From assembly GCF_003569045.1 (NCBI RefSeq), contig NZ_BFCB01000002.1, positions 62,001 to 126,000 on the forward strand: DNA of 64,000 bases, written 5' to 3'. The first letter of the stretch is position 1; every line of letters begins with the position of its first letter. The notes below the pieces were generated by a model. The model ran no database searches. It was not told the origin of the DNA and worked only from the letters and a program-made list of their open reading frames with translations. The stretch is from Aggregatilinea lenta. GTDB lineage: Bacteria > Chloroflexota > Anaerolineae > Aggregatilineales > Aggregatilineaceae. The position numbers were made by a program, and so were the translations under genes. This document shows positions 16,598-25,707 of the stretch, one piece after another.

Positions 16598-17560
16598 ATG
16601 CCAGTCCGTAAGCATCGTCTCGTGCGGTATTTCTCGCGAGCCGGGACCGTCGTGCCTGTCGTCGCGCTCGGCGCAAGCGTTTACGTGTATATCTGGTTCC
16701 GGCGTGATATTCGTAAGGCCGAAGCGCGCATTGCGCAGGGCAGCCTGACGGCCAAAACGGCCTGCGGACCGATCGAGTACGCCGACAGCGGCACCGGCAT
16801 CCCGGTGTTGTCCATTCACGGGTCGGGCGGCGGCTATGACCAGGGTCTGGCGATCGGGGGACCGCTGGGGGACGGGTTCCGCATCATCGCGCCGTCCCGC
16901 TTCGGCTACCTGAACTCGCCCTACCCTGAAAAGCATTCTCTCGTCGATCAGGCCAACGCGTATGCCTGCCTGCTCGACTACCTCGGCCTGGATCGCGTGT
17001 CGGTCGTAGCGTTTTCCGCCGGGGGGACATCGGCGCTGCAGTTCGCCCAGCTTTACCCCGACCGGGTGACGTCCCTGGTCATGGTGTCGGCGATCAGCAA
17101 CGTGCGCCCCGTGCGTGAAGCAAATGAAGGCGCGCAGTCGGCGCTGCTGACCAACTTCGTCTTCTGGGCCGCATCGACCTTTGCAACCGACCCCGTGCTG
17201 GAGTTCTTCGGCCTGTCAGCCGAGGCGCAGGCGGCCCTGTCGGGCGAAGAAATGGACCGTGCCCGGTCAGTGGTGCGCATGATGAACCCGCTCGACCTTC
17301 GTAGAGCGGGCCTGGATCACGATTCGACCGAGGATAACCTGTTCGACGGCGCGATTTTTGAGCTGGAGCGCATCACTGCCCCAACCCTGGTTGTTCACGC
17401 CACAGACGACACGTTCATTCCGATTGCGCACGGAGAATACACCGCCGCACACATCCCGGATGCGCGACTGGTCCGCTTCGACAGCGGCGGTCACTTCGTA
17501 GGGCTGCGCGATCAGGCTGCCACGGTGATATCCGAATTCATTCGCAAGCACTACTCGTAG
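16598..17560 (+). CDS. alpha/beta-fold hydrolase, membrane-anchored
   Basis: Alpha/beta hydrolase of 320 residues. After a basic N terminus, one hydrophobic segment (about residues 16-34) may anchor it in the membrane. The hydrolase core contains the oxyanion stretch SIHGSGGG (72-79) and nucleophile S140 in AFSAGG (the elbow starts with alanine instead of the common glycine). The acid is D270 or D271 in HATDDTF and the base H299 in GGHF. It is cotranscribed with the TetR gene. Ester, lactone or epoxide substrates are all possible; the context does not decide. Confidence 0.87.
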   Translation: MPVRKHRLVRYFSRAGTVVPVVALGASVYVYIWFRRDIRKAEARIAQGSLTAKTACGPIEYADSGTGIPVLSIHGSGGGYDQGLAIGGPLGDGFRIIAPSRFGYLNSPYPEKHSLVDQANAYACLLDYLGLDRVSVVAFSAGGTSALQFAQLYPDRVTSLVMVSAISNVRPVREANEGAQSALLTNFVFWAASTFATDPVLEFFGLSAEAQAALSGEEMDRARSVVRMMNPLDLRRAGLDHDSTEDNLFDGAIFELERITAPTLVVHATDDTFIPIAHGEYTAAHIPDARLVRFDSGGHFVGLRDQAATVISEFIRKHYS

Positions 17561-17710
17561 GCACTGTCAGAGAGAAAGTCATGGCGGTTAGCCGGAAAAC
17601 ACAATGCTAACCTCCCGCTCACCGTCAGTATCCAACCGTCAGATAAGCGAATCGCCATCAACCGATTTCAATGCAACGCCCTGCCTCGCCAGGGTGAGAG
17701 GAGACATCAA

Positions 17711-18154
17711 ATGTCAGGCATGCGGAGAATGTGGATTGTGCCGCTCGCCCTGCTCCTGCTGGGGGCACACCTGAACCTGAGCGGACTTGTTCCCCTTCAG
17801 GCCGGGGAAGCTCCTCCGCCCTGGTGGGTTGGCGGAAGACTGATCTGGCCGTTCGCGGAGGAAACGAACACGCTCGTATCGCACGAAACGCTGAACGCGT
17901 TCACGCCCATGCTCTCGATTGCGTCAGCCCTGTGCTTCCTTCTGGCGGCAGCGGCGCTCCTCCGGTGGCGCGTACCGGAGAAGTGGTTCACGTGGCTCAT
18001 CGTTGCCGGATCGGCCCTCTCAATCGTGCTACAGGTTGGCTGGTTCTCGGTCTGGGCCATTCTCCCGCTCCTCGTGGACGCCGCGCTGCTGTGGGCGGTC
18101 GTCCGGCGGAACGTCAGCGTTACCCGCCTCCGATCCGGTGACGGTCTGAGCTAG
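17711..18154 (+). CDS. small integral membrane protein of unknown function
   Basis: A 147-residue hydrophobic protein with about four predicted membrane helices: WIVPLALLLLGAHLNLSG near the start, MLSIASALCFLLAAAALL in the middle, and WFTWLIVAGSALSIVLQV followed by WFSVWAILPLLVDAALLWAV. AGAGGAG lies before the ATG. I do not recognise a family. It resembles the many small uncharacterised membrane proteins of Gram-positive bacteria and Chloroflexota. It is followed by a good terminator and is probably monocistronic or the last gene after the hydrolase. Confidence 0.75.
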   Translation: MSGMRRMWIVPLALLLLGAHLNLSGLVPLQAGEAPPPWWVGGRLIWPFAEETNTLVSHETLNAFTPMLSIASALCFLLAAAALLRWRVPEKWFTWLIVAGSALSIVLQVGWFSVWAILPLLVDAALLWAVVRRNVSVTRLRSGDGLS

Positions 18155-18178
18155 AGTCACAGCCCTGATCATCAAGAA

Positions 18179-18216
18179 GGAGCGCAGCGGTTCATCCGTT
18201 GCGCTCCCTTTCTTTA
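18179..18216 (+). terminator. Rho-independent terminator
   Basis: GGAGCGCAGCGG pairs with CCGTTGCGCTCC (12-bp stem, one G-T pair, loop TTCAT) and is followed by CTTTCTTT. It lies 25 bases after the membrane-protein gene. Confidence 0.8.
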
Positions 18217-18241
18217 ACGCCGTACGTCATCTTAATAGCGA

Positions 18242-18682
18242 TCATGCCGGGGAGTGCCAACGCCGGGTTTGCGAAGCGCCGTCCACATAGGTGTTCATGA
18301 AGGCAAACTCAACCGTAAACACGAACATGATATAGTGATCTTGCGGAACATACGGCGATGCCTGCACCGCCTGCGCTCGCACGAACGGATCGCTGTTCAG
18401 GGACGCACGTCCCCTCACGTAGAACTCGCCATACCCGCCGCTCGAATCCTCAACCGAACAATGCAGCGTATAACGAGGATCGCGCTGCAGGTCTTTGCCT
18501 TTGGGCGACGTGGGTTCCATGAACAGAAACAACTGCTCGCCCACAATCGGCGTCACCGGGTGCACGCGCGGGCTTCCGTCCGCGCGCAGCGTGCCCAGAT
18601 AGGCGACGCCACTCTGAAAGCGGGTTTTACCAAAGGCCGCAAAGTCGGGGGCCTGTTGTGCGAAGTCCTGCCAGCTTGTCAT
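18242..18682 (-). CDS. PPOX-fold (pyridoxamine 5'-phosphate oxidase-like) protein
   Basis: Split-barrel flavin-binding-type protein, 146 residues. Typical elements are VAYLGTLRADGSPRVHPVTP (strand pair forming the cofactor site), LFLFMEPTSPKGKDLQRDPR and YTLHCSVED. The ATG at 18682 follows GGAAAGG; the frame is open further upstream into the sigma-factor remnant, but those codons are shadow sequence. It is not closely similar to the PPOX-fold protein at 4.9 kb. The substrate is unknown; relatives are general stress proteins and F420- or FMN-dependent reductases. Confidence 0.85.
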   Translation of the reverse strand: MTSWQDFAQQAPDFAAFGKTRFQSGVAYLGTLRADGSPRVHPVTPIVGEQLFLFMEPTSPKGKDLQRDPRYTLHCSVEDSSGGYGEFYVRGRASLNSDPFVRAQAVQASPYVPQDHYIMFVFTVEFAFMNTYVDGASQTRRWHSPA

Positions 18683-18710
18683 GACCTTTCCTTCGATTAG
18701 TGAGAGCATT

Positions 18711-18995
18711 CTAGAGAGTGACCAGCTCGGCGAGCCGTCGCTGCAAAAAAGCACGTTCGGCGCTATTGCCGCACAGCGCGAGTGCTCGCTCGAACGCATC
18801 GGCGGCAGCCTCGCGCTAATTCGTGCGCCAAAGTAGAACGGCACGGACGACATGATAGGGATAATACGCTTCTATCCCCTCAATCCGGTGCAGCAGCGCC
18901 AACCCGGCGGTTGAACCTTTCGCTATCGCGACTGCGCCCGCCCGGTTGACCTCGATCACAGGCGAGGGCATCCGTTTGATAGATTGTAAGCGGTT
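18711..18995 (-). pseudogene. C-terminal remnant of an ECF RNA polymerase sigma factor
   Basis: The minus strand translates to a stretch with the C-terminal signature of SigJ/DUF6596-type ECF sigma factors: SPVIEVNRAGAVAIAKG, then GLALLHRIEG, YYPYHVVRAVLLWR, and finally FERALALCGNSAERAFLQRR ending LAELVTL. An in-frame TAG interrupts it after WRTN, and another stop lies just upstream of the remnant. The N-terminal sigma2 and sigma4 domains are missing. About 95 codons survive, so it is a decayed gene. ECF factors of this type often neighbour PPOX-fold or DGPF genes, as here. Confidence 0.75.
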
Positions 18996-19396
18996 ATTGC
19001 TGTCTTTCTATAAAAACGTCGGATAAGGAAGCGTCAAAATGACAGGGCGACGGGGTTCTCATCGTTTCCTCATGTTTGGACCATGCGCAGGTCACATGGC
19101 CGTGTGCCTTAATACGTCGCGGCGAGAATCGACGCCTGCACCCTCACCCAGAATAGCACGTTGGCGCACATTCCCAGAGGCGGCCCAGGGAAACCAAGCG
19201 ATCCCGGCAGGCAGTAGACTCCCAAGGACAGCATCCCATCCCCAACGCCTGCCTGGGGCAAAAACAGCCTCAGCCAACCAGGCTCGTGCCGCGCGAGGAC
19301 CACGCACCACCCGCTACTAAAGCGTCGCCTGAGCGGAAGATTACCTATGGATCGACTTTGGACTCCACACCGTGGATATTCCGAGTCACCTTCCGG
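18996..19396. other. gene-poor region with possible further gene remnant
   Basis: No intact gene is supported. On the minus strand, 19336 to 19109 reads a hydrophobic, protein-like tail (MLSLGVYCLPG, LGMCANVLFWVRVQASILAA) ending in TAA, which may be the C terminus of a lost membrane protein. With the adjacent sigma-factor remnant it suggests a decaying locus. Confidence 0.3.
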
Positions 19397-21115
19397 TCAT
19401 TCCATTTCGCCGCAATAGTCGTGCGCCAGGATCAGGAACACGCTGGACGTCCACGAATACGCACGATCGCGCAGGCCGTCCCCGGTGAACGCGTCGAAGT
19501 TTTCGGCCATGCCGCTCCGTGCGACCATCGCAGAAAACCGGCGGCTCAGGTCCCGTGCAAGCTCGACTTCGCCCACTGCGTTCAACCCATCGACGATCAG
19601 CATGGTAGATGGCGCCCAGATCGGCCCGCGCCAGTACCCATCCGCCTGGTAATAGGGGCTGCTGGGAACTTCAGTCGCAACGCCGTGCCCGGTCAGGAAA
19701 CGGCCTTCCTGCGTCAGCCCCGCCACCAGATGCCGGATCACGTCCTCAGGCAGCCGCCGCCCCAGCACAATAGGCATGAAAGGCAGCAAGCTCTCGGACT
19801 GAATGTCTTGATGCGTATGAGCATGCCGCGTCACAAAATGATCGCCGCGCCAGAAGGCGGACAGCATCAACGCCAGCAGATCGTCGGCGCGCCGATGCCA
19901 TTCATCCGCCTCGGCAGGTTTGCCAAGCTGCTGCGCGACATCGGCCAGGACGTCCATCTGGTATACGAGGAATGCCGCCAGATCCGGCGCCTCAATCGGG
20001 ACGCCATGCGCGAAGACCGTTGCATTATCCCAGCCCGAATCGTTGCCGTGGTTGTATTCTGGCAGGCCGTCACCATCCATATCACGGTAGCTCGTCAACC
20101 AGTTCGTCCAGCGGCTGAGCGGGCCGTAGGCTTCGGCGAGCTGTTCGTTCGTGATCGCGTCGCTTCGTTCCAGCATGCGGCGCAGTGTCCAGCCATGAAT
20201 CGGCGGCTTGAAAAAGTTCCAGACGATTTCGAGGTCGTTGATATAGTCAGGCAGTGCGCCAAACTCATCCTGGGTATCGAACATAACCATAAACTGGTCC
20301 CAGGCCAGATCGGGGTTCTTGTATACGAGTGCCAGCGCGTTGAAGCAGTGGTCCCAGCTCCAAACGTTATCCATCCAATTCTTGGACATATACATCGTCG
20401 GGCGCTGCAAGCGGCCTTCGGGGGCGACTACGCACGACCAGTTGACGTAGGCAGCCATACGCCGTGCCTCGGACAGCGACACCGGGATGTCTACCTGCGC
20501 CGCTTCCCATTCCGCGAACTCCGCCTCGACGGCACGCACGCAGGTGTCGAACGAGTCAGTTGTGTCGTGCGCCTGCCAGCTCGAACGGTATTCCTCGACT
20601 GCGCACTCGAACGCGCCGTCCGGCCCCGGCTGGAAGTCGATCTGAATGTGGTCGCAGTACATGGCATTCCACGGCGCATCGACCGTGATGTCGCCATGCA
20701 GCGCTGTGACCATGTACTGTCGCAGCGCGGCGCGCACGTTCACCGACCAGCGGCAGTCCGAATTGCGCGTGACGGTGTCATAGACCCATCCCTCACGTGT
20801 GGGCAGCGGATGGCGGCTGAGTCGCAGGCCGACTTTGCTGCCCCGGATGCGGATCATGCCCTGTTCGGGCATGCAGATCTCGATGTCGCCCTGAGCGGCT
20901 GCAAGGCGCAGCAGTGTAGGGGAAGCTTGCTCGACAAACGGGATCGGGGTGCCATCGTCGATCACTTCAAGGCGGAACAAAACCTGATGGGCGACACCTC
21001 CATGAACCGAGCGAAGGTAGAGGCCATCCTCGACGCCCGGCTTGCCAGCCAAACGCGAAAAAGCCATGTAGGAGCCAAAACGGCTGAATGGAACATGCCG
21101 GAGGTCGAAAGTCAT
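19397..21115 (-). CDS. GH63-like (alpha/alpha)6-barrel glycoside hydrolase
   Basis: Cytoplasmic glycosidase of 572 residues, related to the GH63/trehalase-like and amylo-1,6-glucosidase clan. The C-terminal barrel has MYMSKNWMDNVWSWDHCFN, EYNHGNDSGWDNATVF (an acidic loop typical of the catalytic acid region) and YWRGPIWAPSTMLIVDGL, which is characteristic of this clan. The N-terminal ~200 residues are beta-rich. GAAGGGG before the ATG at 21115 sets the start. It is the last gene of the LacI-MalF-MalG-binding-protein operon, so it likely acts on the imported sugar. Possible substrates are alpha-glucosides or mannosylglycerate; this cannot be decided from sequence. Confidence 0.82.
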   Translation of the reverse strand: MTFDLRHVPFSRFGSYMAFSRLAGKPGVEDGLYLRSVHGGVAHQVLFRLEVIDDGTPIPFVEQASPTLLRLAAAQGDIEICMPEQGMIRIRGSKVGLRLSRHPLPTREGWVYDTVTRNSDCRWSVNVRAALRQYMVTALHGDITVDAPWNAMYCDHIQIDFQPGPDGAFECAVEEYRSSWQAHDTTDSFDTCVRAVEAEFAEWEAAQVDIPVSLSEARRMAAYVNWSCVVAPEGRLQRPTMYMSKNWMDNVWSWDHCFNALALVYKNPDLAWDQFMVMFDTQDEFGALPDYINDLEIVWNFFKPPIHGWTLRRMLERSDAITNEQLAEAYGPLSRWTNWLTSYRDMDGDGLPEYNHGNDSGWDNATVFAHGVPIEAPDLAAFLVYQMDVLADVAQQLGKPAEADEWHRRADDLLALMLSAFWRGDHFVTRHAHTHQDIQSESLLPFMPIVLGRRLPEDVIRHLVAGLTQEGRFLTGHGVATEVPSSPYYQADGYWRGPIWAPSTMLIVDGLNAVGEVELARDLSRRFSAMVARSGMAENFDAFTGDGLRDRAYSWTSSVFLILAHDYCGEME

Positions 21116-21214
21116 GCCATCCCCTTCATATGATCGCGCTGTTATGCGCGGACTTTGAGCAGGTTCAGATTGTTTGTTAAGATTGATGGAACCGTCGAAA
21201 GCGGTGGAGGCTGC

Positions 21215-21272
21215 TCCCAGGAGACACCCGTCTGGTCCGACTCTATCGGCCCGGCGCAGCAATCTCCTGGGA
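21215..21272 (-). repeat. 10-bp inverted repeat between binding protein and GH63-like gene
   Basis: TCCCAGGAGA (21215-21224) and TCTCCTGGGA (21263-21272) are exact inverted copies 38 bases apart. It may fold in the mRNA between these two genes of the operon, but the long loop makes a terminator unlikely. Confidence 0.35.
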
Positions 21273-21367
21273 AGCGGTCACATCACTTTCGCTGGAGGGG
21301 GATAGAATGGGTTAGCAGGCGCGACTCTGACGAACCCTTCTGTCCCCCGCACTTCGCTATCGCAGGG

Positions 21368-22627
21368 TTACCCTTCCAGCATCGGGGCGATCTGGCTCGC
21401 TGCATTGGTGACGGCGTCATCCACAGAAACCTGGCCGGTCAGCGCTTCCTGCAGCATGAGCTGGATCACTTCGGAGATTTCGGGCCAGTTCGGCAGCGGA
21501 CCGCGGGCGCGGGCGTACTGGATCTGGTCCATGAAGACCGACATGTACGGATCGCTCGACCAGGATTCGGTCATTTCCTCGGGCAGCGCGCGCGAGGGCA
21601 GGAAGCCCAGGCCGTTGTACCAATCGACGATATTCTCGTCGCTCTGTGTGAAGGTGATGAAGTCCCAGGCGCAGTCCTGGACCTCGCTGGACGCGAAGAT
21701 CGAGAAGTCCTCACCGCCCAGGCCGTTGGCAGGCGTGCCGCCCTCAACCACCGACAGCGGCGCGACCGTAAAGTCGAGATCCGGCGTGTTGGTGAGGTCA
21801 ACGAGCACCCACGGGCCATTGATCATCATCGCAGCGTTGCCCGCCATGAACTGGCCGGGGACGTCGCCGAAGCCGTAGTTCACCACCTCAGGCGAGGTAT
21901 AGCCGTTTTCGACCAGATCCACCCAGAGCTGCAGCGCGGCACGACCGCCCTCGCTGTCGAGCGAGTTCACGTCTTCACCGGTCTGCTGCAGGAACGGCAG
22001 CCACATGAACGTGGCGGTTTCGTTGCGCTCGGCCACCAGAGTGATACCGTACTGGTTGGCGGCGGGGTCGGTCATCGCGGCGGCCCAGTCCATCAGGTCG
22101 GCCCAGGTCTGCGGCGGATTGCTGACGTCCAGCCCGGCGGCCTCGGCCAGCGCGTTATTGATGTACAGCGCCAGCGTATTGCTGCCCACCGGCACACCGT
22201 AGTTGTGGCCATCCCACACGGTCGAAGACCACGGGCCGTCGTAGTACTGGTCGGCCTGACCCCATTCCGCGACCTTGTCGTCCAGCTCCGCCAGCACGCC
22301 TTGATCAGCGAACATGGCAAAGTCGGGGTTGTCGATAATGGCGATATCGGGCGTGTTGCCGGACAGGATCGCCGTAGACAGCTCGCGCTTGAAGTCGGCG
22401 GTCGGGATCGAGCGGAGATTCAGCGAGCACTCATCCTGGCTGGCTTCCCAGAGGGTCTTGAAGTGATCGATCGTCTCGGCGTTCGTGCCGGTGTCGCCCC
22501 AGTAGTGCCAGAGCGTGACTTCTTTACGGCCATCGTCCTGAGCATTGGCGATCGAGGAGGAGAAGCTGCCCATCGCCACGACCAGCAGGGCGGCGATGAC
22601 ACACAGGGTTACAAGTTTCGATTTCAT
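21368..22627 (-). CDS. extracellular sugar-binding protein of an ABC transporter
   Basis: Solute-binding protein family 1, 419 residues. The signal peptide has the charged start MKSK, hydrophobic core LVTLCVIAALLVVAMG and cleavage region SIANAQD. The mature sequence opens with EVTLWHYWGDTGTNAETIDH, a common start for oligosaccharide-binding proteins. No lipobox is present: the single cysteine is inside the hydrophobic core without the consensus. Unlike the other operons, the binding-protein gene here follows the permeases, with a 104-base gap. The GH63-like hydrolase is downstream. Confidence 0.92.
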   Translation of the reverse strand: MKSKLVTLCVIAALLVVAMGSFSSSIANAQDDGRKEVTLWHYWGDTGTNAETIDHFKTLWEASQDECSLNLRSIPTADFKRELSTAILSGNTPDIAIIDNPDFAMFADQGVLAELDDKVAEWGQADQYYDGPWSSTVWDGHNYGVPVGSNTLALYINNALAEAAGLDVSNPPQTWADLMDWAAAMTDPAANQYGITLVAERNETATFMWLPFLQQTGEDVNSLDSEGGRAALQLWVDLVENGYTSPEVVNYGFGDVPGQFMAGNAAMMINGPWVLVDLTNTPDLDFTVAPLSVVEGGTPANGLGGEDFSIFASSEVQDCAWDFITFTQSDENIVDWYNGLGFLPSRALPEEMTESWSSDPYMSVFMDQIQYARARGPLPNWPEISEVIQLMLQEALTGQVSVDDAVTNAASQIAPMLEG

Positions 22628-22731
22628 GATGAGTATCCTTTTTTAAGCTAGGGACTGTTTTCAGACGCCAAGTTCATTCCGGTCACAAAGAGATTTTTGA
22701 GCCGCGCCCATCTCCTTTCTCCAGATCGGCA

Positions 22732-23625
22732 CTACTTCACGGATCCGGCGGTGAGGCCGGTTACAAAGTAGCGCTGTAACGCAAGAATGATGACGATGAC
22801 CGGTAACGCAATGATGGTTGAGAAGGCCATAACACCTTCCCAACGGATGCGGTAATAGCCGATAAAGTTATAGATGCCGAGCGCCAGGGGATGCAGCTCC
22901 TGATTTTGCAGGAACGACAGCGAAAACACGAAGTCGCCCCAGCCGACCAGGAATGCGAACAGCATGACGGCGACCAGATTGGGGCGCACCAGCGGCACGA
23001 TGACGCGGCGCAGGGCACCCAGGCGCGTCGTGCCGTCGATGAGCGCCGCCTCTTCCAGGTCGCGCGGGACCTGCAAGAAACCGGTGCGCAGGATTAGAAT
23101 GCAGAAGGGCAGGGTCAGCGCTGCGTCGGCGATGATCACCGAAATATAACTGTCGGTGAAGTGCAGGGATCGGAAGAACACGAACAACGGAATGACCAGC
23201 AGCACTTCGGGCAGCATCTGCGTGACGAGCAGCATCATCACGAACAAGCCCGATCCCCGCAGCCGGAAGCGTGCCAGACCATACGCGGCGGGAATGGCAA
23301 ACAGCATGGTGAGCGCCATTGTACCCGCGCCAAGGATCAGCGAGTTCTTCATGTAGCGCACGCCATCGACCGGGACCTGCGCGCCTTCCGGTGGGTTGCC
23401 GAACAATTCCTCGTATATGCCAGTATTCAGGCTCCGCGGCACGATCAACGGCGGGTCGCGCATGATGTCGGCGGGAGCCTTCAACGATGTCGAGAGCATC
23501 CAGAACAACGGGAAGATGTAGATGACCGTCGCCACGAGCGCAACGGTGAACAACACGCCCTTGGTCAGGCGCTTGCGGAGATGTTGCGCGCCGAGGATCG
23601 GAGTCATCGCGTGTTGGAATGCCAT
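22732..23625 (-). CDS. sugar ABC transporter permease, MalG type
   Basis: CUT1 permease of 297 residues with six membrane segments and the EAA loop EEAALIDGTTRLGALRRVIVP. Start and stop overlap with the upstream MalF-type gene as TGATG, so the two are translationally coupled; this decides for the ATG at 23625 over an in-frame start 20 codons earlier. The N terminus is slightly longer than usual before the first helix (VLFTVALVATVIYIFPLFWML). It partners the MalF-type protein encoded just upstream. Confidence 0.92.
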   Translation of the reverse strand: MAFQHAMTPILGAQHLRKRLTKGVLFTVALVATVIYIFPLFWMLSTSLKAPADIMRDPPLIVPRSLNTGIYEELFGNPPEGAQVPVDGVRYMKNSLILGAGTMALTMLFAIPAAYGLARFRLRGSGLFVMMLLVTQMLPEVLLVIPLFVFFRSLHFTDSYISVIIADAALTLPFCILILRTGFLQVPRDLEEAALIDGTTRLGALRRVIVPLVRPNLVAVMLFAFLVGWGDFVFSLSFLQNQELHPLALGIYNFIGYYRIRWEGVMAFSTIIALPVIVIILALQRYFVTGLTAGSVK

Positions 23626-24569
23626 CACATCACCTCGTCGTTGGTAGTCCGTACGTAAAACAGGGCTACGACACACAGCATGCACAGCATGATCACGCTG
23701 ATCGCCGCGCCCTCACCGAAGTTGAAGCGGTTGAAGGAGTCGCGGTAGGCCAGCGTAGGCAGCACTTCGGTCGCATTGACCGGGCCGCCGCCGGTCATGA
23801 CCCAGATCACGTCAAACACGCGTAGGGTGTAGATGAAGCCCAACATCAGGGTCGCCAGAATGGTCGGCTTCATCAAGGGCAGGGTCATAAAACGCAGCTT
23901 CTGGAAGTGGTTCGCACCGTCAACCGTAGCCGCCTCGTAGATATCTTCCGGCAGGCCAGTCAGACCGCTGGCGAGCAAAATGATGTTAAATGGGATACCT
24001 AACCAGATATTGGTGATGATGACTGTCGCCAGTGCATAATGCTGGTCCAACAGCCAGCGCACCGGCTCGCTGGTCAGCCCCGTTTTCATCAGGAAGAAGT
24101 TGACGAAGCCGAAGTCGTAGTTGAACAGCCACAGAAAGACCGTACCGCTGACGATGGGCGGGATGCGCCAGCCAGACAGCAGCAGCCCACGAAAAATGTG
24201 CCGCAGCGGAAAAACCTCATTGAGGACAAGCGCGAGCGCCATTCCAATCAGAAACTGGAAAAACACCGACGCGGTGGTGAAAATGAGCGAGTTTTGCAGC
24301 GCCGTGAAAAACGCCGGATCATCGAACACGTTACGGAAGTTTTCCAGGCCGATGAACGGGCGCTCGCCGCGTGCCAGTGTGCCCAGCGTCACCTCCTGGA
24401 AGGCCATTCTCACAGTATCAAACAGGGGATAGCCGATGATGACTAGCAGGAAAATGACAGTCGGGAGCAGAAACAAGTACCCTGCACGTTCGCCTTGAAA
24501 GAGCTTTTTGGGTAATTCGCGTGCCGACACCAAAAACGAAGGTGCTGAAGACCGCTCGGCGAATTGCAT
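23625..24569 (-). CDS. sugar ABC transporter permease, MalF type
   Basis: CUT1 permease of 314 residues. Six helices are seen, beginning with [21 protein letters not shown]. The EAA loop is [25 protein letters not shown] eight bases before the ATG provides the ribosome binding site. The gene begins three bases after the stop codon of the lacI-type gene, so regulator and transporter share an mRNA. No ATPase is encoded in the operon. Confidence 0.92.
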   Translation of the reverse strand: MQFAERSSAPSFLVSARELPKKLFQGERAGYLFLLPTVIFLLVIIGYPLFDTVRMAFQEVTLGTLARGERPFIGLENFRNVFDDPAFFTALQNSLIFTTASVFFQFLIGMALALVLNEVFPLRHIFRGLLLSGWRIPPIVSGTVFLWLFNYDFGFVNFFLMKTGLTSEPVRWLLDQHYALATVIITNIWLGIPFNIILLASGLTGLPEDIYEAATVDGANHFQKLRFMTLPLMKPTILATLMLGFIYTLRVFDVIWVMTGGGPVNATEVLPTLAYRDSFNRFNFGEGAAISVIMLCMLCVVALFYVRTTNDEVM

Positions 24570-24572
24570 TTT

Positions 24573-25628
24573 TCAGACTCCAATAAGATTTTGGGGCGGG
24601 CGACAAGTGGTCTCCCGAATCACCAGCTCAAACGGCAGGTACACCTGCTCTGGAACGAAATCATCAGATAGCAGCGAATCAAGAAGTATTTTTGCTGCGC
24701 GATAGCCGCGCTCGAAGTTTTGCGAATCGAAGCCAGTCAGTGCCGGAATCATCATACCGGCGTTGGCCTCCCCCACGATACCTACAATAGACAGATCGTC
24801 TGGAATCCTGCGCCCATGATCGAACGCCGCCCGGTAGGCGCCTCCCAGCGTTGCGGAATAGGATGTGACCAACCCCGTTACCTGGGGCATCTCCTCCAGG
24901 ATTTGGGCACAGCCCTGGTACATTCCCTCAACGGAAAGAGGGACTTCGCGCACGACCGTGGCGATATCGAATGCGGCTTTTGCCTGTGTGTACGCACGCA
25001 TGCACTGCACGGGGGCCGTGTTACCGTCCTGTCGCCAGCGCGCGGGGAAAGTCAGAAGGCCAATATTCCGGTGGCCGAGTTCGACGAGGTATTGAAACGC
25101 ATCAAAGATAGCCTTGTCGTATTCGATATCGACGAAGCTCAGGTCAGAGTTATCTTCACAGGTCCCGATAATGACGAACGGGTAGTTATTTTCGCGCAGC
25201 AAATCCACCCGCCAGTCGTGAAGCTGGATTTGCATCAGGATCACGCCATCTGTCTGCCGCCCACGATAGAGGTTGAGCAGGCTTTCTTCGGTCATGGGAG
25301 CCGTGATCAGGTTAAAGAAGAAGTCTTCTTCGGTTGCGGCGCGGGCCGCGCCCGTCAGGAACTCCAGCTCGATGTGCGTGCACGTTTCGTCCCAGGGATA
25401 AAGCATCGTAATCGTGCGCGTCTTGCCGGAGCGCAGGCGCTGTGCCTGCATGTGGGGCGTATATCCCAGCGACTCCGCTGCCTCCCAGATCCGCTGCCGC
25501 GTCTCGTCCGGGATAGAGACTTTGGTATTGTTACTCAGCACGTAGGATACGGTCGTGCGCGACACGCCCGCGAGCCGGGCAACATCGGACTGTGTAGGAA
25601 GCGGGGATCGGTTTAATTTGTCGTGCAT
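24573..25628 (-). CDS. LacI-family transcriptional regulator
   Basis: Repressor of 351 residues: N-terminal LacI helix-turn-helix (SDVARLAGVSRTTVSYVLSN), hinge helix region, and a periplasmic-binding-protein-like sugar sensor ending with TTCRPPQNLIGV. It is the first gene of an operon with MalF, MalG, a binding protein and a GH63-like hydrolase. A promoter with a palindromic operator lies just upstream, so it probably represses its own operon until the imported sugar or a derivative binds. The sugar is not known. Confidence 0.93.
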   Translation of the reverse strand: MHDKLNRSPLPTQSDVARLAGVSRTTVSYVLSNNTKVSIPDETRQRIWEAAESLGYTPHMQAQRLRSGKTRTITMLYPWDETCTHIELEFLTGAARAATEEDFFFNLITAPMTEESLLNLYRGRQTDGVILMQIQLHDWRVDLLRENNYPFVIIGTCEDNSDLSFVDIEYDKAIFDAFQYLVELGHRNIGLLTFPARWRQDGNTAPVQCMRAYTQAKAAFDIATVVREVPLSVEGMYQGCAQILEEMPQVTGLVTSYSATLGGAYRAAFDHGRRIPDDLSIVGIVGEANAGMMIPALTGFDSQNFERGYRAAKILLDSLLSDDFVPEQVYLPFELVIRETTCRPPQNLIGV

Positions 25629-25656
25629 AATCTTGGTTTCCTAATGTTTATTGACT

Positions 25657-25707
25657 CGTGTCACTGACACGTATCAACAGATTATCACGGACGACTTGAA
25701 CAGTCAA
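25657..25707 (-). promoter_or_regulatory. promoter and LacI-type operator
   Basis: On the minus strand TTGACT (25702-25707) and TAATCT (25679-25684) are 17 bases apart. Directly downstream, CGTGTCACTGACACG (25657-25671) is a perfect 15-bp palindrome with a single central base. A repressor bound there would block the start of the lacI-malFG operon. Confidence 0.6.

Noticed and set aside
19286-21133. Very long plus-strand frame of 615 codons
   Set aside because: It is antisense to the GH63-like gene, rich in Arg/His/Pro as expected for a shadow of a GC-rich gene, and has no domain signature.
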